A stretch of 37,444 nt of DNA from the NCBI GenBank assembly GCA_026399075.1, contig JAPLRR010000093.1:1-37444 (forward strand). Reading direction: 5' to 3'. This DNA is from Methylococcales bacterium. Lineage in GTDB: Bacteria > Pseudomonadota > Gammaproteobacteria > Methylococcales > Methylomonadaceae. How positions within the stretch are numbered: position 1 is the first letter of the stretch; the number at the start of each line of letters is the position of its first letter. The position numbers and the translations under genes were made by a program. This document shows, piece after piece, positions 25,370-34,679 of this stretch. A model generated the notes under the pieces. The model searched no databases. It saw nothing but the letters and a program-made list of their open reading frames with translations, and was not told the origin of the DNA.

Positions 25370-26088
25370 GGGATTGCCCCTGCTTGCGGTTGGTCGTTGG
25401 CTATCAGGCCATCCTTAAAAAGCACTACCCGTCTGGCGTAAGCGGCCATATCCGGCTCATGGGTGACCATCACTACAGTAATGCCCTTATCCCGGTTGAA
25501 CGCTGTCAGCAAGGCCATAATTTCCAAGCTACGGGCTGAATCCAAATTACCTGTAGGCTCATCAGCCAATAACAGTTTGGGGCCGGTGACGATGGCACGG
25601 GCAATGGCAACCCGTTGTTGCTGACCGCCGGACAATTCGCCCGGTGTATGCCCTTCCCTATCTGACAAACCCACGGCTTGCAAAGCTTCCCTTGCCAAAC
25701 GATGGCGTGTTTCGGCGGCTGTGCCGCGATAAATTAAGGGTAGTTCCACATTCTCCAAAGCCGACGTCCGGTTTAGCAAGTTAAAGCCCTGAAAAACAAA
25801 CCCCAAATAATGGCGGCGCAACAAGGCGCGCTGGTTACGGCTTAAAGCGCCGACATCAATGCCTTGGAACAAATAATGGCCAGCGCTGGGGGTGTCCAGA
25901 CAGCCCAAAATGTTCATGCAAGTACTTTTGCCTGAACCGCTGGCCCCCATGACCGCAACAAACTCGCCGGGATAAATGCTCAAATTTACCCCCGCAAGGG
26001 CTTTCATTTCCGCATCCCCAGAGCCATAAATTTTAGTAACCCCGCGCAGCTCCAGCAACGGCGTAACAGGTTCTGTCAAATCGCTCAT
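25363..26088 (-). CDS. ABC transporter ATP-binding protein (MacB/LolD type)
   Basis: The 241-residue protein has Walker A GASGSGKST (48-56), signature LSGGQQQRV, Walker B LLLADEPTGNLD and the switch histidine in VMVTHEPD. It energises the adjacent MacB-type permease by mechanotransmission. It overlaps the adaptor gene by 4 bp (ATGA) upstream and the permease gene by 7 bp downstream. Identity as an efflux rather than a lipoprotein-release ATPase follows from the operon. Confidence 0.93.
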   Translation of the reverse strand: MSDLTEPVTPLLELRGVTKIYGSGDAEMKALAGVNLSIYPGEFVAVMGASGSGKSTCMNILGCLDTPSAGHYLFQGIDVGALSRNQRALLRRHYLGFVFQGFNLLNRTSALENVELPLIYRGTAAETRHRLAREALQAVGLSDREGHTPGELSGGQQQRVAIARAIVTGPKLLLADEPTGNLDSARSLEIMALLTAFNRDKGITVVMVTHEPDMAAYARRVVLFKDGLIANDQPQAGAIPC

Positions 26089-27377
26089 TTTTCCACCACG
26101 ATGCCCGTCACCAAGGCCGTACCTTCTGTCACATCGCCGCTGACAATTTCCGTAAAAATCCCGTCACTAAGGCCCTTGGTGATAGTGATCGGCTCCAAGC
26201 CCTGCGCACCCAATTTCCAAACTTGCTGGGACTTACCAGCAGGCTCATCACCTTTATTTTTTTTGTCGGTTCGGGGTGGGCGTGGCAACATGGCCCCCAA
26301 CAAACCAGCCGATTTTTTCTCGGCGGTCTCAATTTCTGGCGGGGCAAACCTAAGCACCGCATTGCCGAGTAATAACACCTGGTCTTTTTTATTGACTGTC
26401 ACCAAAGCGGTGGCAGTCATCCCAGGCCGCAGTGACAAGGATGAATTATCCACCGTCAAGACGGTTTTGTAAGTGACTACCCCGTCCACGGTTTGCGGGC
26501 CATAGCGGACTTTAGTGATAGTTGCGGGAAATGTCCGTTCAGGATAGGCATCCACGGTAAACGTGGCAGTTTGGCCCTCATGCACTACGCCGACATCAGC
26601 TTCATCGACATCCACCTGCAATTCCATTTTGGTCAAATCTTCCGCCAGTTTAAACAACACAGGCGCTTGAAATTGGGAAGCCAACGTTTGCCCAGGCTCC
26701 ACAGAACGCTCCAAAACCACGCCATTGATTGGCGAATGCACCACCGCTTTGGTGATGTCGGTGCGGTTTACGTTCCATGCTCCGGCGGCTTGTTCTACAA
26801 CGGCCTTGGCACTGGCTAGATCCGCCTTGGCCCGTGCCAAGGTGGCTTTGGCCGTATCCAAATCATAAGACGACGGCACTTTACCGCCGCTTAATACCCT
26901 AACTTCATCCAAGCGGGCCATTTTAACCTGCGCCTCTTGCAGTGTGGCTTCGGCTTGTTTGACCTTGGCCCGTGCCGACGCCAGCGCTGAAGCCGATTGC
27001 TGCGCCTGCGCCTCGAGTCGGGTTGTGTCCAGGACAGCCAAAACCTGCCCCACTTTTACCCGGTCATTGTAATCAACCAATACCGATTTTATTGTGCCTG
27101 ATACTTCGATACCGACCTGTACTTCCTTTACCGGAGCCAGTGTCCCCGTTGCGCTAACCGTCACCACCAAATCACCGCGCTTGACTGCTTCAGTCTGATA
27201 CTGCACGGGTTTTGGCTGACGGGCTTTGATGAACAAAAATACGGCGACAGCAACAATAATCGCCGCCACTAACAGCCAAGGCCAGCGCTTTCTAAAAAAT
27301 CCCCGCCGGTCATTAGGATCACCCAGCCCCAAAATGGCTTCAATCGTTGCTGGATTTTCTGGTTTTGCTTTAATCAT
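26085..27377 (-). CDS. Periplasmic adaptor protein (MacA/HlyD type)
   Basis: The 430-residue protein has an N-terminal membrane anchor (about 30-50, WPWLLVAAIIVAVAVFLFI), then a biotinyl-lipoyl-like half (VQVGIEVSGTIKSVLVDYND). A long alpha hairpin follows, with repeated heptad-like A/Q/K residues (about 115-200), then the second lipoyl half (VVHSPINGVVLERSVEPGQT) and beta-barrel domains. It links the inner-membrane ABC permease to the outer-membrane channel. A basic insertion near 355-385 (PRPPRTDKKNKGDEPAGK) is unusual and probably a flexible loop. It overlaps both neighbours by 4 bp. Confidence 0.92.
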   Translation of the reverse strand: MIKAKPENPATIEAILGLGDPNDRRGFFRKRWPWLLVAAIIVAVAVFLFIKARQPKPVQYQTEAVKRGDLVVTVSATGTLAPVKEVQVGIEVSGTIKSVLVDYNDRVKVGQVLAVLDTTRLEAQAQQSASALASARAKVKQAEATLQEAQVKMARLDEVRVLSGGKVPSSYDLDTAKATLARAKADLASAKAVVEQAAGAWNVNRTDITKAVVHSPINGVVLERSVEPGQTLASQFQAPVLFKLAEDLTKMELQVDVDEADVGVVHEGQTATFTVDAYPERTFPATITKVRYGPQTVDGVVTYKTVLTVDNSSLSLRPGMTATALVTVNKKDQVLLLGNAVLRFAPPEIETAEKKSAGLLGAMLPRPPRTDKKNKGDEPAGKSQQVWKLGAQGLEPITITKGLSDGIFTEIVSGDVTEGTALVTGIVVEK

Positions 27378-28798
27378 GATGTAGGCTTCGTTATAGGGTG
27401 TGTTATCGGCCAGCCGCCGCCCAAGGCTTTATAAAGCCGTATAAGGTTTGAGGCGACCTCCGCGTCACTTTGCACCAGTTGGTTTTGTACGCTAAACAAC
27501 GTCCGTTGTGCATCCAGCACCCGCAAAAAATCAACCGTGCCAGATTCATATTGTTGTAGCGCCAACGCCAAGGCACTACGCCCAGCCTGTTCCGCCACTC
27601 GTAAGGTATCGCGCCGACTTTGTTCTTGGGCGAATGCAGTCAGGGCATTTTCCACATCGCGTAGTGCCTGTAAGATTGTCGCCTCATAAAACGCCATTGC
27701 CTGTTCTTGTATGGCGGTTTGAATATCGACATTACTTCGCAAGCGACCGCCATCGAACAGCGTCAACGCCGCACTGGCCGCCATTTGGAAGGCTTTGGCA
27801 CTGGCACTGTAAAGATTGGCATAAGCCAATGATTCCAAGCCTATGGAACCTGTCAAATTAAAATTTGGGTAACGCGCCGCCGTGGCAACACCAATTTTTG
27901 CCGTTTGCGCCGCCAAGTTCCGCTCCGCGCTACGGACATCCGGGCGCTGCCGCAGCACATCCGCCGGAATGCCAACCGCCACTGAAACTGGCGCAACAGG
28001 GATGGCTTGCACAGGTGTCAGCAAAGGCAGCAAGGCGCCCGGGGCAAGCCCCAGCAACACCGCCAAACGGTGTTGCGCCTGCGCTAGGCCACTAGTCAAA
28101 GTGGGGATTAACGCACGGGTGGTTTCCGCGTTCACTTTGGCTTGGTCTTGATCCAGTTGGGTGGTCAAACCAGCTTGGTAGCGCCAAACCGTCAGTTGAT
28201 AAGTGTCCAGTTGTGCGCCAAGATTCGCCTCAGCAACTGCCAGCCTAGCTTGATATGAGCGTACCTCCACATAATTTAGCGCGGTTTCTGCATAAACACT
28301 GACCATCACATTGTTTAAGTCATCCCCAGACGCTTGTAAGCTTGCGTCAGCTGCTTCCAGGCCACGGCGCAGTTTGCCGAAAACATCGACTTCCCAACTG
28401 GCATCAAACTTATTTGAATAAAATTCCGAGGTCAAGCCTGAGCCCGCTTCTTCACTGCTTCCGGTTTGCGCACCAGAAGCCCTCGCATTCAAAGTTGGGA
28501 ACAAGCCCGCCTTAGCCAACCCACGTCTGGCGCGCGCTTCCCGTAACCGAGCTTGGGCTTGGCGTAAATCCAAATTGCCTGCTTGCACCCTAGCCATCAG
28601 ACGGGTAAGCGTAGGGTCGTTAAAAATTGTCCACCACCGCTCAAATTGCCGATTTTTAATGGCTATGGTTTGGGCTGGCGATTTGACGCTCCAATTAACC
28701 GGAAGGTGGCTGGCAGGCTGCTTATAATCCGGGCCAACCAAGCAGCCACTCAGTGTCAGTAAGATAAGGGCCAAAATCGTGTGGGGCGGGTGTTTCAT
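27374..28798 (-). CDS. Outer-membrane efflux lipoprotein (NodT/TolC type)
   Basis: The 474-residue protein has a lipoprotein signal with lipobox LSGC (Cys19), then CLVGPDYKQP, characteristic of NodT-family outer-membrane factors. Two long OEP helical-hairpin repeats follow (for example RLREARARRGLAKAGLFPTL, and NLAAQTAKIGVATAARYPNF). It forms the outer-membrane exit duct for the ABC pump. It is the first gene of the operon and overlaps the adaptor gene by 4 bp. The substrate is not predictable. Siderophore, peptide or macrolide export are all known for such systems. Confidence 0.92.
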   Translation of the reverse strand: MKHPPHTILALILLTLSGCLVGPDYKQPASHLPVNWSVKSPAQTIAIKNRQFERWWTIFNDPTLTRLMARVQAGNLDLRQAQARLREARARRGLAKAGLFPTLNARASGAQTGSSEEAGSGLTSEFYSNKFDASWEVDVFGKLRRGLEAADASLQASGDDLNNVMVSVYAETALNYVEVRSYQARLAVAEANLGAQLDTYQLTVWRYQAGLTTQLDQDQAKVNAETTRALIPTLTSGLAQAQHRLAVLLGLAPGALLPLLTPVQAIPVAPVSVAVGIPADVLRQRPDVRSAERNLAAQTAKIGVATAARYPNFNLTGSIGLESLAYANLYSASAKAFQMAASAALTLFDGGRLRSNVDIQTAIQEQAMAFYEATILQALRDVENALTAFAQEQSRRDTLRVAEQAGRSALALALQQYESGTVDFLRVLDAQRTLFSVQNQLVQSDAEVASNLIRLYKALGGGWPITHPITKPTS

Positions 28799-29349
28799 TA
28801 ATTTCCATTTAGCTGGGCTGGTCTTTAACGCCTGTTAGGCAACCAAAATAAGGGCAGTATAAGAAATAGATAAATCGGGATATTTACAAAAATGACCGCA
28901 ACAGTTAATTGGAACGGCGTCTTGCTGCACAGACAAATCGTTTAATGGGAAGTTGCACCCCCCAAGGCATAACTATCTACACAAGTATTAAAAACTATAA
29001 AAACATTAAGTTACACTATGCAACAGCGCCCTCTCCCTTAGGGAGAAGGGGCTTTTTAACTTGTGTAGATACCTATGCCTGTAGCTGTGCAACCATATAC
29101 CAAATCATCGGCGGCATCGGTACGCTATCGTACATAAAACCATCCGAAATGTATCGGTAAACCTCCGTAATGGCTAGCCATCGTTTGATATACCTGCATT
29201 TATAAGCAAGGCAAGCCAAGGTTACCTGCCAACAAAACCAGTATGGACACCCTTTCCGCCATTCAACACTTAATAATTGCCAAATAACATGGAATAATAA
29301 GCCCCGTCGCGTTATCCTCCACTTACCTTAAACTGATATTCCAAAAATT
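28799..29349. other. Gene-free interval between efflux operon and ettA
   Basis: The interval holds the divergent 5' regions of the efflux operon and ettA and one large palindrome (28952-29093). Short open frames here are not supported. I see no strong promoter match. Confidence 0.6.
28952..29093. repeat. 142-bp palindromic element
   Basis: The ends are GTTGCAC and GTGCAAC. Inside these, AGGCATA-CTATCTACACAAGT (from 28965) pairs with ACTTGTGTAGATACCTATGC (from 29059). A CCCTCTCCCTTAGGGAG core occupies the right half. Related words (TAGGCATCTACACAAA and a C/G-rich hairpin) reappear after ettA at 31023-31075. It looks like a MITE-type intergenic repeat. Confidence 0.7.
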
Positions 29350-31014
29350 ATGGCGCAATACATTTATTCAATGAACCGGGTTGGCAAAATTGTCCCGCCC
29401 AAAAAATATATCCTTAAAGACATCTCATTGTCATTTTTCCCTGGTGCAAAAATTGGTGTGCTGGGCTTGAATGGTTCAGGAAAATCAACCCTGCTGCGGA
29501 TTATGGCAGGTATCGACAAAGAAATTGAAGGCGAAGCCATCCCGCAAAAAGGCATTAACATCGGTTATCTGCCGCAAGAACCACAATTGGATCCGGCCAA
29601 AACCGTACGCGGCAATGTTGAAGAAGCCGTGGTTGAAGTCAAGGCCGCATTAGCCCAGTTGGATGCCGTTTATGCTGCTTATGCCGACCCTGATGCCGAT
29701 TTTGATAAATTGGCCGCCGACCAAGCCCGCTTGGAAGACATTATCAATGCCTGTGACGGCCATAATCTGGACCGTAAACTGGAAGTCGCCGCCGATGCCT
29801 TGCGCTTACCGGATTGGGATGCTGATGTCACCAAATTATCGGGTGGTGAAAAACGCCGCGTCGCCTTATGCCGCTTGCTGCTGTCCAACCCCGACATGCT
29901 ATTGCTAGATGAGCCCACCAACCATCTGGATGCTGAATCGGTCGCGTGGCTAGAACGCTTTTTGCATGATTACCCAGGCACTGTGGTCGCTGTCACGCAT
30001 GACCGCTACTTTTTGGATAATGTCGCGGGTTGGATTTTGGAGCTAGACCGGGGATCCGGTATTCCGTGGGAAGGCAATTATTCCAGCTGGCTAGAACAAA
30101 AGAGCAACCGCTTGTTGCAGGAAGAAAAACAAGAATCTTCCCGCCAAAAAGCCATGAAACAAGAGCTGGAGTGGGTGCGTACCAACCCCAAAGGCCGCCA
30201 TGCCAAAAGCAAGGCACGTTTGGCCCGCTTTGAAGAACTGTCATCCGCAGATGTACAAAAACGCAATGAAACCCAAGAAATCTATATTCCACCTGGGCCA
30301 CGTTTGGGCGATGTGGTCATCGAAGCGGACAACATCACTAAAGCCTTTGGCGACAAACTGTTGGTCAATGGCCTGAGCTTCAAACTACCACCGGGCGGTA
30401 TCGTCGGCATTATCGGCCCCAACGGTGCAGGTAAAACCACCTTGTTTAGGATGATGGCAGGCTTTGAACAACCGGATTCCGGCGCTTTGACTATCGGGCA
30501 AACAGTCCAGTTGGCTTATGTTGACCAGTTGCGGGATGACTTGGATGCGAAGAAAACAGTCTTTGATGAAATTTCAGATGGCTTGGATTTAATCACCGTC
30601 GGCAAATATGAAACCCCATCACGGGCTTATGTCGGACGATTTAACTTTAAGGGCGCTGACCAAGGCAAACGCATAGGCGACCTGTCTGGCGGTGAACGTA
30701 ACCGCGTCCATTTGGCCAAATTGCTAAAAACGGGCGGCAATGTCCTGTTATTGGACGAACCCACCAACGACCTTGATGTGGAAACCTTACGCGCCTTGGA
30801 AGACGCATTACTGGCCTTCCCCGGCTGCGCCGTGGTCATTTCGCATGACCGCTGGTTTTTGGACCGTATCGCCACCCATATCTTGGCTTTTGAAGGCGAC
30901 AGCCAAGTGGTCTGGTTTGAAGGCAATTATGAAGATTACGAGGCCGACCGCCATCGCCGCTTAGGCAGCGATGCCGATAACCCCCATCGTTTGAAGTATA
31001 AAAAACTGACTTGA
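29350..31014 (+). CDS. ettA: Energy-dependent translational throttle protein EttA
   Basis: The 554-residue ABC-F protein starts [20 protein letters not shown]. It has two ATPase domains: Walker [10 protein letters not shown] (39-47) and GPNGAGKTT (about 356-364), with signatures [10 protein letters not shown] and [10 protein letters not shown]. The linker between them (about 245-320) carries the EttA-type arm and P-site tRNA interaction motif. EttA binds the ribosomal E site and gates the first elongation step according to ATP/ADP ratio. Length and N-terminus fit the family exactly. It is monocistronic. Confidence 0.97.
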   Translation: MAQYIYSMNRVGKIVPPKKYILKDISLSFFPGAKIGVLGLNGSGKSTLLRIMAGIDKEIEGEAIPQKGINIGYLPQEPQLDPAKTVRGNVEEAVVEVKAALAQLDAVYAAYADPDADFDKLAADQARLEDIINACDGHNLDRKLEVAADALRLPDWDADVTKLSGGEKRRVALCRLLLSNPDMLLLDEPTNHLDAESVAWLERFLHDYPGTVVAVTHDRYFLDNVAGWILELDRGSGIPWEGNYSSWLEQKSNRLLQEEKQESSRQKAMKQELEWVRTNPKGRHAKSKARLARFEELSSADVQKRNETQEIYIPPGPRLGDVVIEADNITKAFGDKLLVNGLSFKLPPGGIVGIIGPNGAGKTTLFRMMAGFEQPDSGALTIGQTVQLAYVDQLRDDLDAKKTVFDEISDGLDLITVGKYETPSRAYVGRFNFKGADQGKRIGDLSGGERNRVHLAKLLKTGGNVLLLDEPTNDLDVETLRALEDALLAFPGCAVVISHDRWFLDRIATHILAFEGDSQVVWFEGNYEDYEADRHRRLGSDADNPHRLKYKKLT

Positions 31015-31022
31015 TGCCAGTA

Positions 31023-31077
31023 TCCTAGGCATCTACACAAACTCCCTCCCCCTATGGGGGAGGGCTGGGGAGAGGGA
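31023..31077. repeat. Partial copy of the intergenic palindrome family after ettA
   Basis: CCTAGGCATCTACACAAAC is followed by CTCCCTCCCCC-TAT-GGGGGAGGG. The first part matches the arm of the 28952-29093 element and the second is a strong hairpin that could act as a terminator for ettA and the convergent arsM. Confidence 0.55.
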
Positions 31078-31097
31078 AACTAAACCAAGCCCATCCA

Positions 31098-32219
31098 CTA
31101 ACAACAACCGCCGCTAGTTTTACACTTGTCCTGATGCAAACCGCCCTTAGTTTCTGAAGCGGGGCGCAGTGTCCCTGTCGCACAATCCCACGGTTTACCT
31201 TCCTGTTCTATTGCCGGGGCAATGCCAATAAAGTCATCGCCATACGCATCACCCGTCAGCAAGGCATAATTGCGCCCGCATACCGCCATACGTTGCCCCC
31301 GAAAATAGACATGGCCTTCATCGTCATACACTTTTGAATAAGGCCCACGGTAAATGACCGCATGGCCTTTATCGATGCAAGCTTCATTGTGTGGTTTAAC
31401 AGCCGTGATGGTCACAGAGCGGAACTCAAGGCCCTCAACCACTTGCCACGGCTGGCTTTCCCATTTGTCATAACTGACCGCCACAAAGCCCGCCCCAACA
31501 AACGCCGCCAAAAATGCCTGTTCTTGTAGCGCCCCAGAAATACAACCACTCCATAAGTGCGAATCTGCCTTTAAATGTTCGGGGACTACTTCGTCGCTGA
31601 CTATATCGGAAATGGCAACCCGTCCGCCCGGCCTCACCACCCGAAAAATCTCCTGTACCAGTTGCGCCTTATCACTGTCATGCACCAAATTAAGCACACA
31701 ATTGGATACCACCAAATCCACCGAATTATCAGCAATTAACGGCGCTGTCCGGCGCTGCTGTTCCTGCCATTCACGCAGCCCAATAAGGTCTGTGGCCTTT
31801 TGTACCGGCTGTTTTGCCAAATAGCTATCCATTGCCGCCATATCCAAAGCCAAATCCTGAATCTGGCCTTTAACAAATTCCACCCGGTTGCCGCCCAGTT
31901 TGTCAGCCATTTCCGGCTGATATTTCCTAGCCAAAGCCAGCATGTCATCATTCATATCCACACCGATGACCTTGCCTAGATCACCGACCAATTGCGCCGC
32001 CATATAGCAGATTTTGCCGGAGCCTGAACCCAAATCCAACACCACATCCCCGGTTTTGACATAACGGGATGGGTCGCCGCAGCCATAATCTTTGTCGATA
32101 ATCTCTTGCGGCAAGATGGCCAATAATTCGCGGTCATAATCCACCGGGCAACACAAATCAGTTTGCCTTGCTTCGGCCCCTGCCGAATAACGGTCTAAAA
32201 CACCTGTTTCTACAGTCAT
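31098..32219 (-). CDS. arsM: Arsenite methyltransferase of arsenosugar type (ArsM)
   Basis: The 373-residue protein has the SAM-binding motif LDLGSGSGK (61-69) and VIGVDMNDDML, and a post-motif SNCVLNLV with cysteine. It also has cysteine pairs CC at 23-24 and a C-terminal CKTSGGCC. Together with the adjacent ArsS gene, this matches the ArsM of arsenosugar biosynthesis. It would methylate arsenite in the cytoplasm using SAM and thiols bound through cysteines. An AAGGA SD precedes ATG 32219. It is the last gene of a three-gene operon, 31 bp after arsS. A generic methyltransferase label would also fit, but the neighbour makes the specific one likely. Confidence 0.85.
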   Translation of the reverse strand: MTVETGVLDRYSAGAEARQTDLCCPVDYDRELLAILPQEIIDKDYGCGDPSRYVKTGDVVLDLGSGSGKICYMAAQLVGDLGKVIGVDMNDDMLALARKYQPEMADKLGGNRVEFVKGQIQDLALDMAAMDSYLAKQPVQKATDLIGLREWQEQQRRTAPLIADNSVDLVVSNCVLNLVHDSDKAQLVQEIFRVVRPGGRVAISDIVSDEVVPEHLKADSHLWSGCISGALQEQAFLAAFVGAGFVAVSYDKWESQPWQVVEGLEFRSVTITAVKPHNEACIDKGHAVIYRGPYSKVYDDEGHVYFRGQRMAVCGRNYALLTGDAYGDDFIGIAPAIEQEGKPWDCATGTLRPASETKGGLHQDKCKTSGGCC

Positions 32220-32250
32220 ATTGATTCCTTCTAAAGTCTAAAAAATAGCG

Positions 32251-33216
32251 TCATTCCAAAGCCCCACTACAACTGCTGCCCTGCCCTGCCGTGCATCCAT
32301 AGCAATGCTGGCGCACTGTGACCGCAGCCCCAACCAAGGTGCTTAGGCTAGCCAAATCGCTGATATGGGTCTTGCTGGTCGGGTTTGCACCTAATGGCAA
32401 TTGTAGCATTTGGTTAAAATCACAATCATACACAGTGCCTTGCCAATCCACACTCAAGGTGTTGCGGCACATGACAGCCGCCAGATTGTCTACACGATGG
32501 TGGTCTTTTAACAATTGCATATAAGTGTCAAACAAACCCTTACTAACCAACATACTGCCAAAACGTGAAATAGGAAGGTTAGTCAAGGCAAAAAGTTTGT
32601 TAAACACGATGCCATACTGGTTTTGCAAGTGGGTTTTATACGCCAATTCCAAGCCCTGTTGTTCCGGCGGAAGGTTGATGCCTTGTGGGTTGAACACCAA
32701 ATTTAGCTGCAAACCGCTGCCCTCTTGCCCATAGCCTAAGCGGTTCAATTTTTTCAAGGCGGCCAAACTGGCATGAAAAGTCCCTTTACCACGTTGTTTA
32801 TCGACATTGTCTTCCAGATAACAAGGTAAGGATGCCGTAACCACCACCTGATTATCGGCAAGAAATCCGGCCATGGCTTCAAACCCCGGCTGCTCAAGGA
32901 TCACCAGATTGCAACGGTCTATAACCGTAACCCCCAAGGCGCGGGCCGCCGTGACCAGATAGGTAAAATGGGGGTTCATTTCCGGTGCCCCGCCAGTTAA
33001 ATCCAAGGTATGGATGGCTTCTTTTTCGACCAACAACAGTACTTGGTCGATGGTGGCCTTGTCCATCAGTTCAGTGCGCTTAGGGCCAGCGTTGACATGG
33101 CAATGGGTGCAACTCAAGTTGCATAAATAACCCAGATTAAGCTGAAAAATTTCCAGCGGTTTTCGGGTGACGGCAGGAAAATCCGTTGTTGCCAATAAAT
33201 GGGAGGTCGGGTGCAT
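32251..33216 (-). CDS. arsS: Arsenosugar biosynthesis radical SAM protein ArsS
   Basis: The 321-residue protein has the radical SAM cluster motif CNLSCTHC (Cys32, Cys36, Cys39), LTGGAPEMNPHF and a C-terminal DUF3641 region. The latter has cysteine motifs MCRNTL, YDCDF and HCYGCTAGQGSSC. This is the ArsS architecture, which adds the 5'-deoxyadenosyl unit to dimethylated arsenic on the way to arsenosugars. It starts 2 bp after the DUF3047 gene's stop and precedes arsM. The three genes are thus one transcript and pathway. Confidence 0.9.
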   Translation of the reverse strand: MHPTSHLLATTDFPAVTRKPLEIFQLNLGYLCNLSCTHCHVNAGPKRTELMDKATIDQVLLLVEKEAIHTLDLTGGAPEMNPHFTYLVTAARALGVTVIDRCNLVILEQPGFEAMAGFLADNQVVVTASLPCYLEDNVDKQRGKGTFHASLAALKKLNRLGYGQEGSGLQLNLVFNPQGINLPPEQQGLELAYKTHLQNQYGIVFNKLFALTNLPISRFGSMLVSKGLFDTYMQLLKDHHRVDNLAAVMCRNTLSVDWQGTVYDCDFNQMLQLPLGANPTSKTHISDLASLSTLVGAAVTVRQHCYGCTAGQGSSCSGALE

Positions 33217-33218
33217 AA

Positions 33219-33878
33219 TTAGTTTTTGCTGAAGTAAATGTCGCCATAAAAAGCCGTTGCTTTGCCGTGGGTATTGTCGGTGTCAGTCATAATGGCAACC
33301 GCATCAATAAAGTTACCGTCCACACCTAACAATTGCTTAAGGTCGGCCCGAACATCCCTTTTTTCAGTGTACCACGTGCTGGTTTGGTCACGGGCCGAAC
33401 GTAGCGCGACCATCATGGCATGATCGCCTGCATAGGCATTAGGCCAAATTTTACCGACCGGACTGCTGCTTGCCCAGACATAATTGACGGCCTTGGTTTG
33501 CCAAAATGCCAAGCCGCCACTAACCACCACATAAATCCGTGCCGCGTAATCATCACCCGCCTTGATTTGTTCATTGGCATTCAGCAAGCGGTTTTCTATA
33601 CGCCAACGCCAATTCATAAACGGGGTCTTTTGTAAATCAATACGCTGGCCCTTAAAAAGCCCGGAAGCACTGGCATCGCTTTGGGCTTTTAAAACACGGC
33701 TGCCTGCAAGGTCAACAATCTGGTATTGGGTTTGGCCAGTAAATTCCTTGGTTTGCCAATCCGCCAAGGAGCCAGATGAAAACAGCCCGACCATTAATTT
33801 CTCTGGGGGCTCTCCAGCCCATACGGCGGTATTGATAAACAGTAAAGCGTAAATCACGCGGATTTTGGATGCTGGCAT
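33219..33878 (-). CDS. DUF3047 periplasmic protein
   Basis: From ATG 33878 the protein has 219 residues, with a signal peptide ending near INTAVWA. The DUF3047 core follows: FMNWRWRIE (about 88-96), DDYAARIYVV and VNYVWASSSPVGKIWPNAYA. It also has IMTDTDNT and the terminal AFYGDIYFSK. The frame upstream to a TTG is not used, since GGGGA precedes this ATG. The domain has a jelly-roll-like beta pattern and unknown function. Its tight linkage to arsS (2 bp) suggests a role linked to arsenosugars or simply co-expression. Confidence 0.87.
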   Translation of the reverse strand: MPASKIRVIYALLFINTAVWAGEPPEKLMVGLFSSGSLADWQTKEFTGQTQYQIVDLAGSRVLKAQSDASASGLFKGQRIDLQKTPFMNWRWRIENRLLNANEQIKAGDDYAARIYVVVSGGLAFWQTKAVNYVWASSSPVGKIWPNAYAGDHAMMVALRSARDQTSTWYTEKRDVRADLKQLLGVDGNFIDAVAIMTDTDNTHGKATAFYGDIYFSKN

Positions 33879-34052
33879 TAAATCGTCCCCTATCAAATAA
33901 CTACTTTAAACGGTCAAGTTTACGTTTTTGGTAAATTACGCTTAGCCTACAACAAAGCAAAAGGTACGCGCGACGTACCCTGTGGTAGTTGATATAAGAC
34001 AAGAATGGACGGCTCACAGTCTAGTTGTACCCTCAACCCGCGCTTCAAAGCC

Positions 34053-34279
34053 CAGCAATTCTCATTATGGCTATATGAGCCGTCATTCCGGCAGGGATGC
34101 CGGACTCGTTAGAGCGCATAGCGAATCCAGTGCCATGGATGGTTGCTCAGACAACGCATAGGTGCTTGATTTAGCATTGCTGTAACCTTAAGGCTTCACA
34201 TCCATGTGTCTGGATACTGGCATCCCTGCCAGTATGACGGGCGTTTTAAACGCATTAACGGTCATAATGAGAATTGCTG
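34053..34279. repeat. 227-bp palindromic element
   Basis: Perfect 17-base terminal arms (CAGCAATTCTCATTATG at 34053-34069 and its complement at 34263-34279) enclose further inverted words. These are CGTCAT/ATGACG and GGCAGGGATGCC/GGCATCCCTGCC (34090-34101, 34219-34230). There is no reading frame. It is of MITE type and separates the arsenosugar operon from the tRNA gene. Confidence 0.78.
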
Positions 34280-34332
34280 ACAGTTTTCAAACAAACGGGT
34301 TTACAATTATTTAAAAAAATTAGCCTACAGGT

Positions 34333-34361
34333 CTGGATTATTTTTAAGATTGCTTTATAAT
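34333..34361 (+). promoter_or_regulatory. Candidate promoter of tRNA-Leu
   Basis: TATAAT at 34356-34361 lies 24 bp before the tRNA. The -35 region (CTGGAT at the right distance) is poor. Confidence 0.45.
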
Positions 34362-34385
34362 GGTCGGCTTACCAAAGTTATCGAT

Positions 34386-34472
34386 GCCTCGGTGGCGAAA
34401 TTGGTAGACGCAAGGGACTTAAAATCCCTCGACTGTAAGGTCGTGCCGGTTCGACTCCGGCCCGAGGCACCA
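34386..34472 (+). tRNA. tRNA-Leu (anticodon UAA)
   Basis: The 87-nt class II tRNA has acceptor arm GCCTCGG/CCGAGGC, anticodon stem AGGGA/TCCCT with loop CTTAAAA, and anticodon TAA at 34420-34422. It has a long variable arm (CGAC/GTCG) typical of leucine tRNA, a T arm CCGGTTCGACTCCGG and an encoded CCA end. It reads UUA (and UUG by wobble). A terminator follows closely. Being at the left edge of the cassette-like region, it could be an integration landmark. Confidence 0.97.
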
Positions 34473-34480
34473 AAGAATTC

Positions 34481-34513
34481 AAGGGCTGCATGTTTTCATG
34501 CAGCCCTTTTTTT
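34481..34513 (+). terminator. Rho-independent terminator of tRNA-Leu
   Basis: A perfect 12-base stem AAGGGCTGCATG/CATGCAGCCCTT with TTTT loop is followed by a T-run to 34513. Confidence 0.92.
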
Positions 34514-34598
34514 ATGCCTGTTGGTTTTGTGGCGTATTTCAAAATACTTTTCTGCAACACTTGCCAATATTTCATGCACAAAAGACACCATGAAGGCA

Positions 34599-34608
34599 GT
34601 TGTTAAGC
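34599..34608 (-). other. Orphan R''-like attC half-site
   Basis: The minus strand reads GCTTAACAACTG, sharing GCTTAACAAC with the R'' side of the complete attC at 36574-36668. No matching GTTRRRY partner is found before the tRNA terminator, so this would be the broken end of the cassette array. Confidence 0.35.
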
Positions 34609-34610
34609 TG

Positions 34611-34679
34611 TGTGCGCATCGCGCACCTTAACGAAGGCCGAAGATTGGAAAATGTGAGCGATGCGCACCCTACCGGGCT
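34611..34679 (+). repeat. REP-like repeat with GCGCATCGC arms, copy A
   Basis: Complementary ends (TGCGCATCGCGCACC and GAGCGATGCGCACC) flank CCGAAGATTGGAAAATGTG. A direct copy is at 36159-36226, with most of about 70 positions identical. The last codons of the gene 34670-35392 run into this repeat. Confidence 0.75.

Noticed and set aside
34350..34631. 93-residue plus-strand frame over the tRNA gene
   Set aside because: It reads across tRNA-Leu and its terminator, and is a by-product of their sequence.
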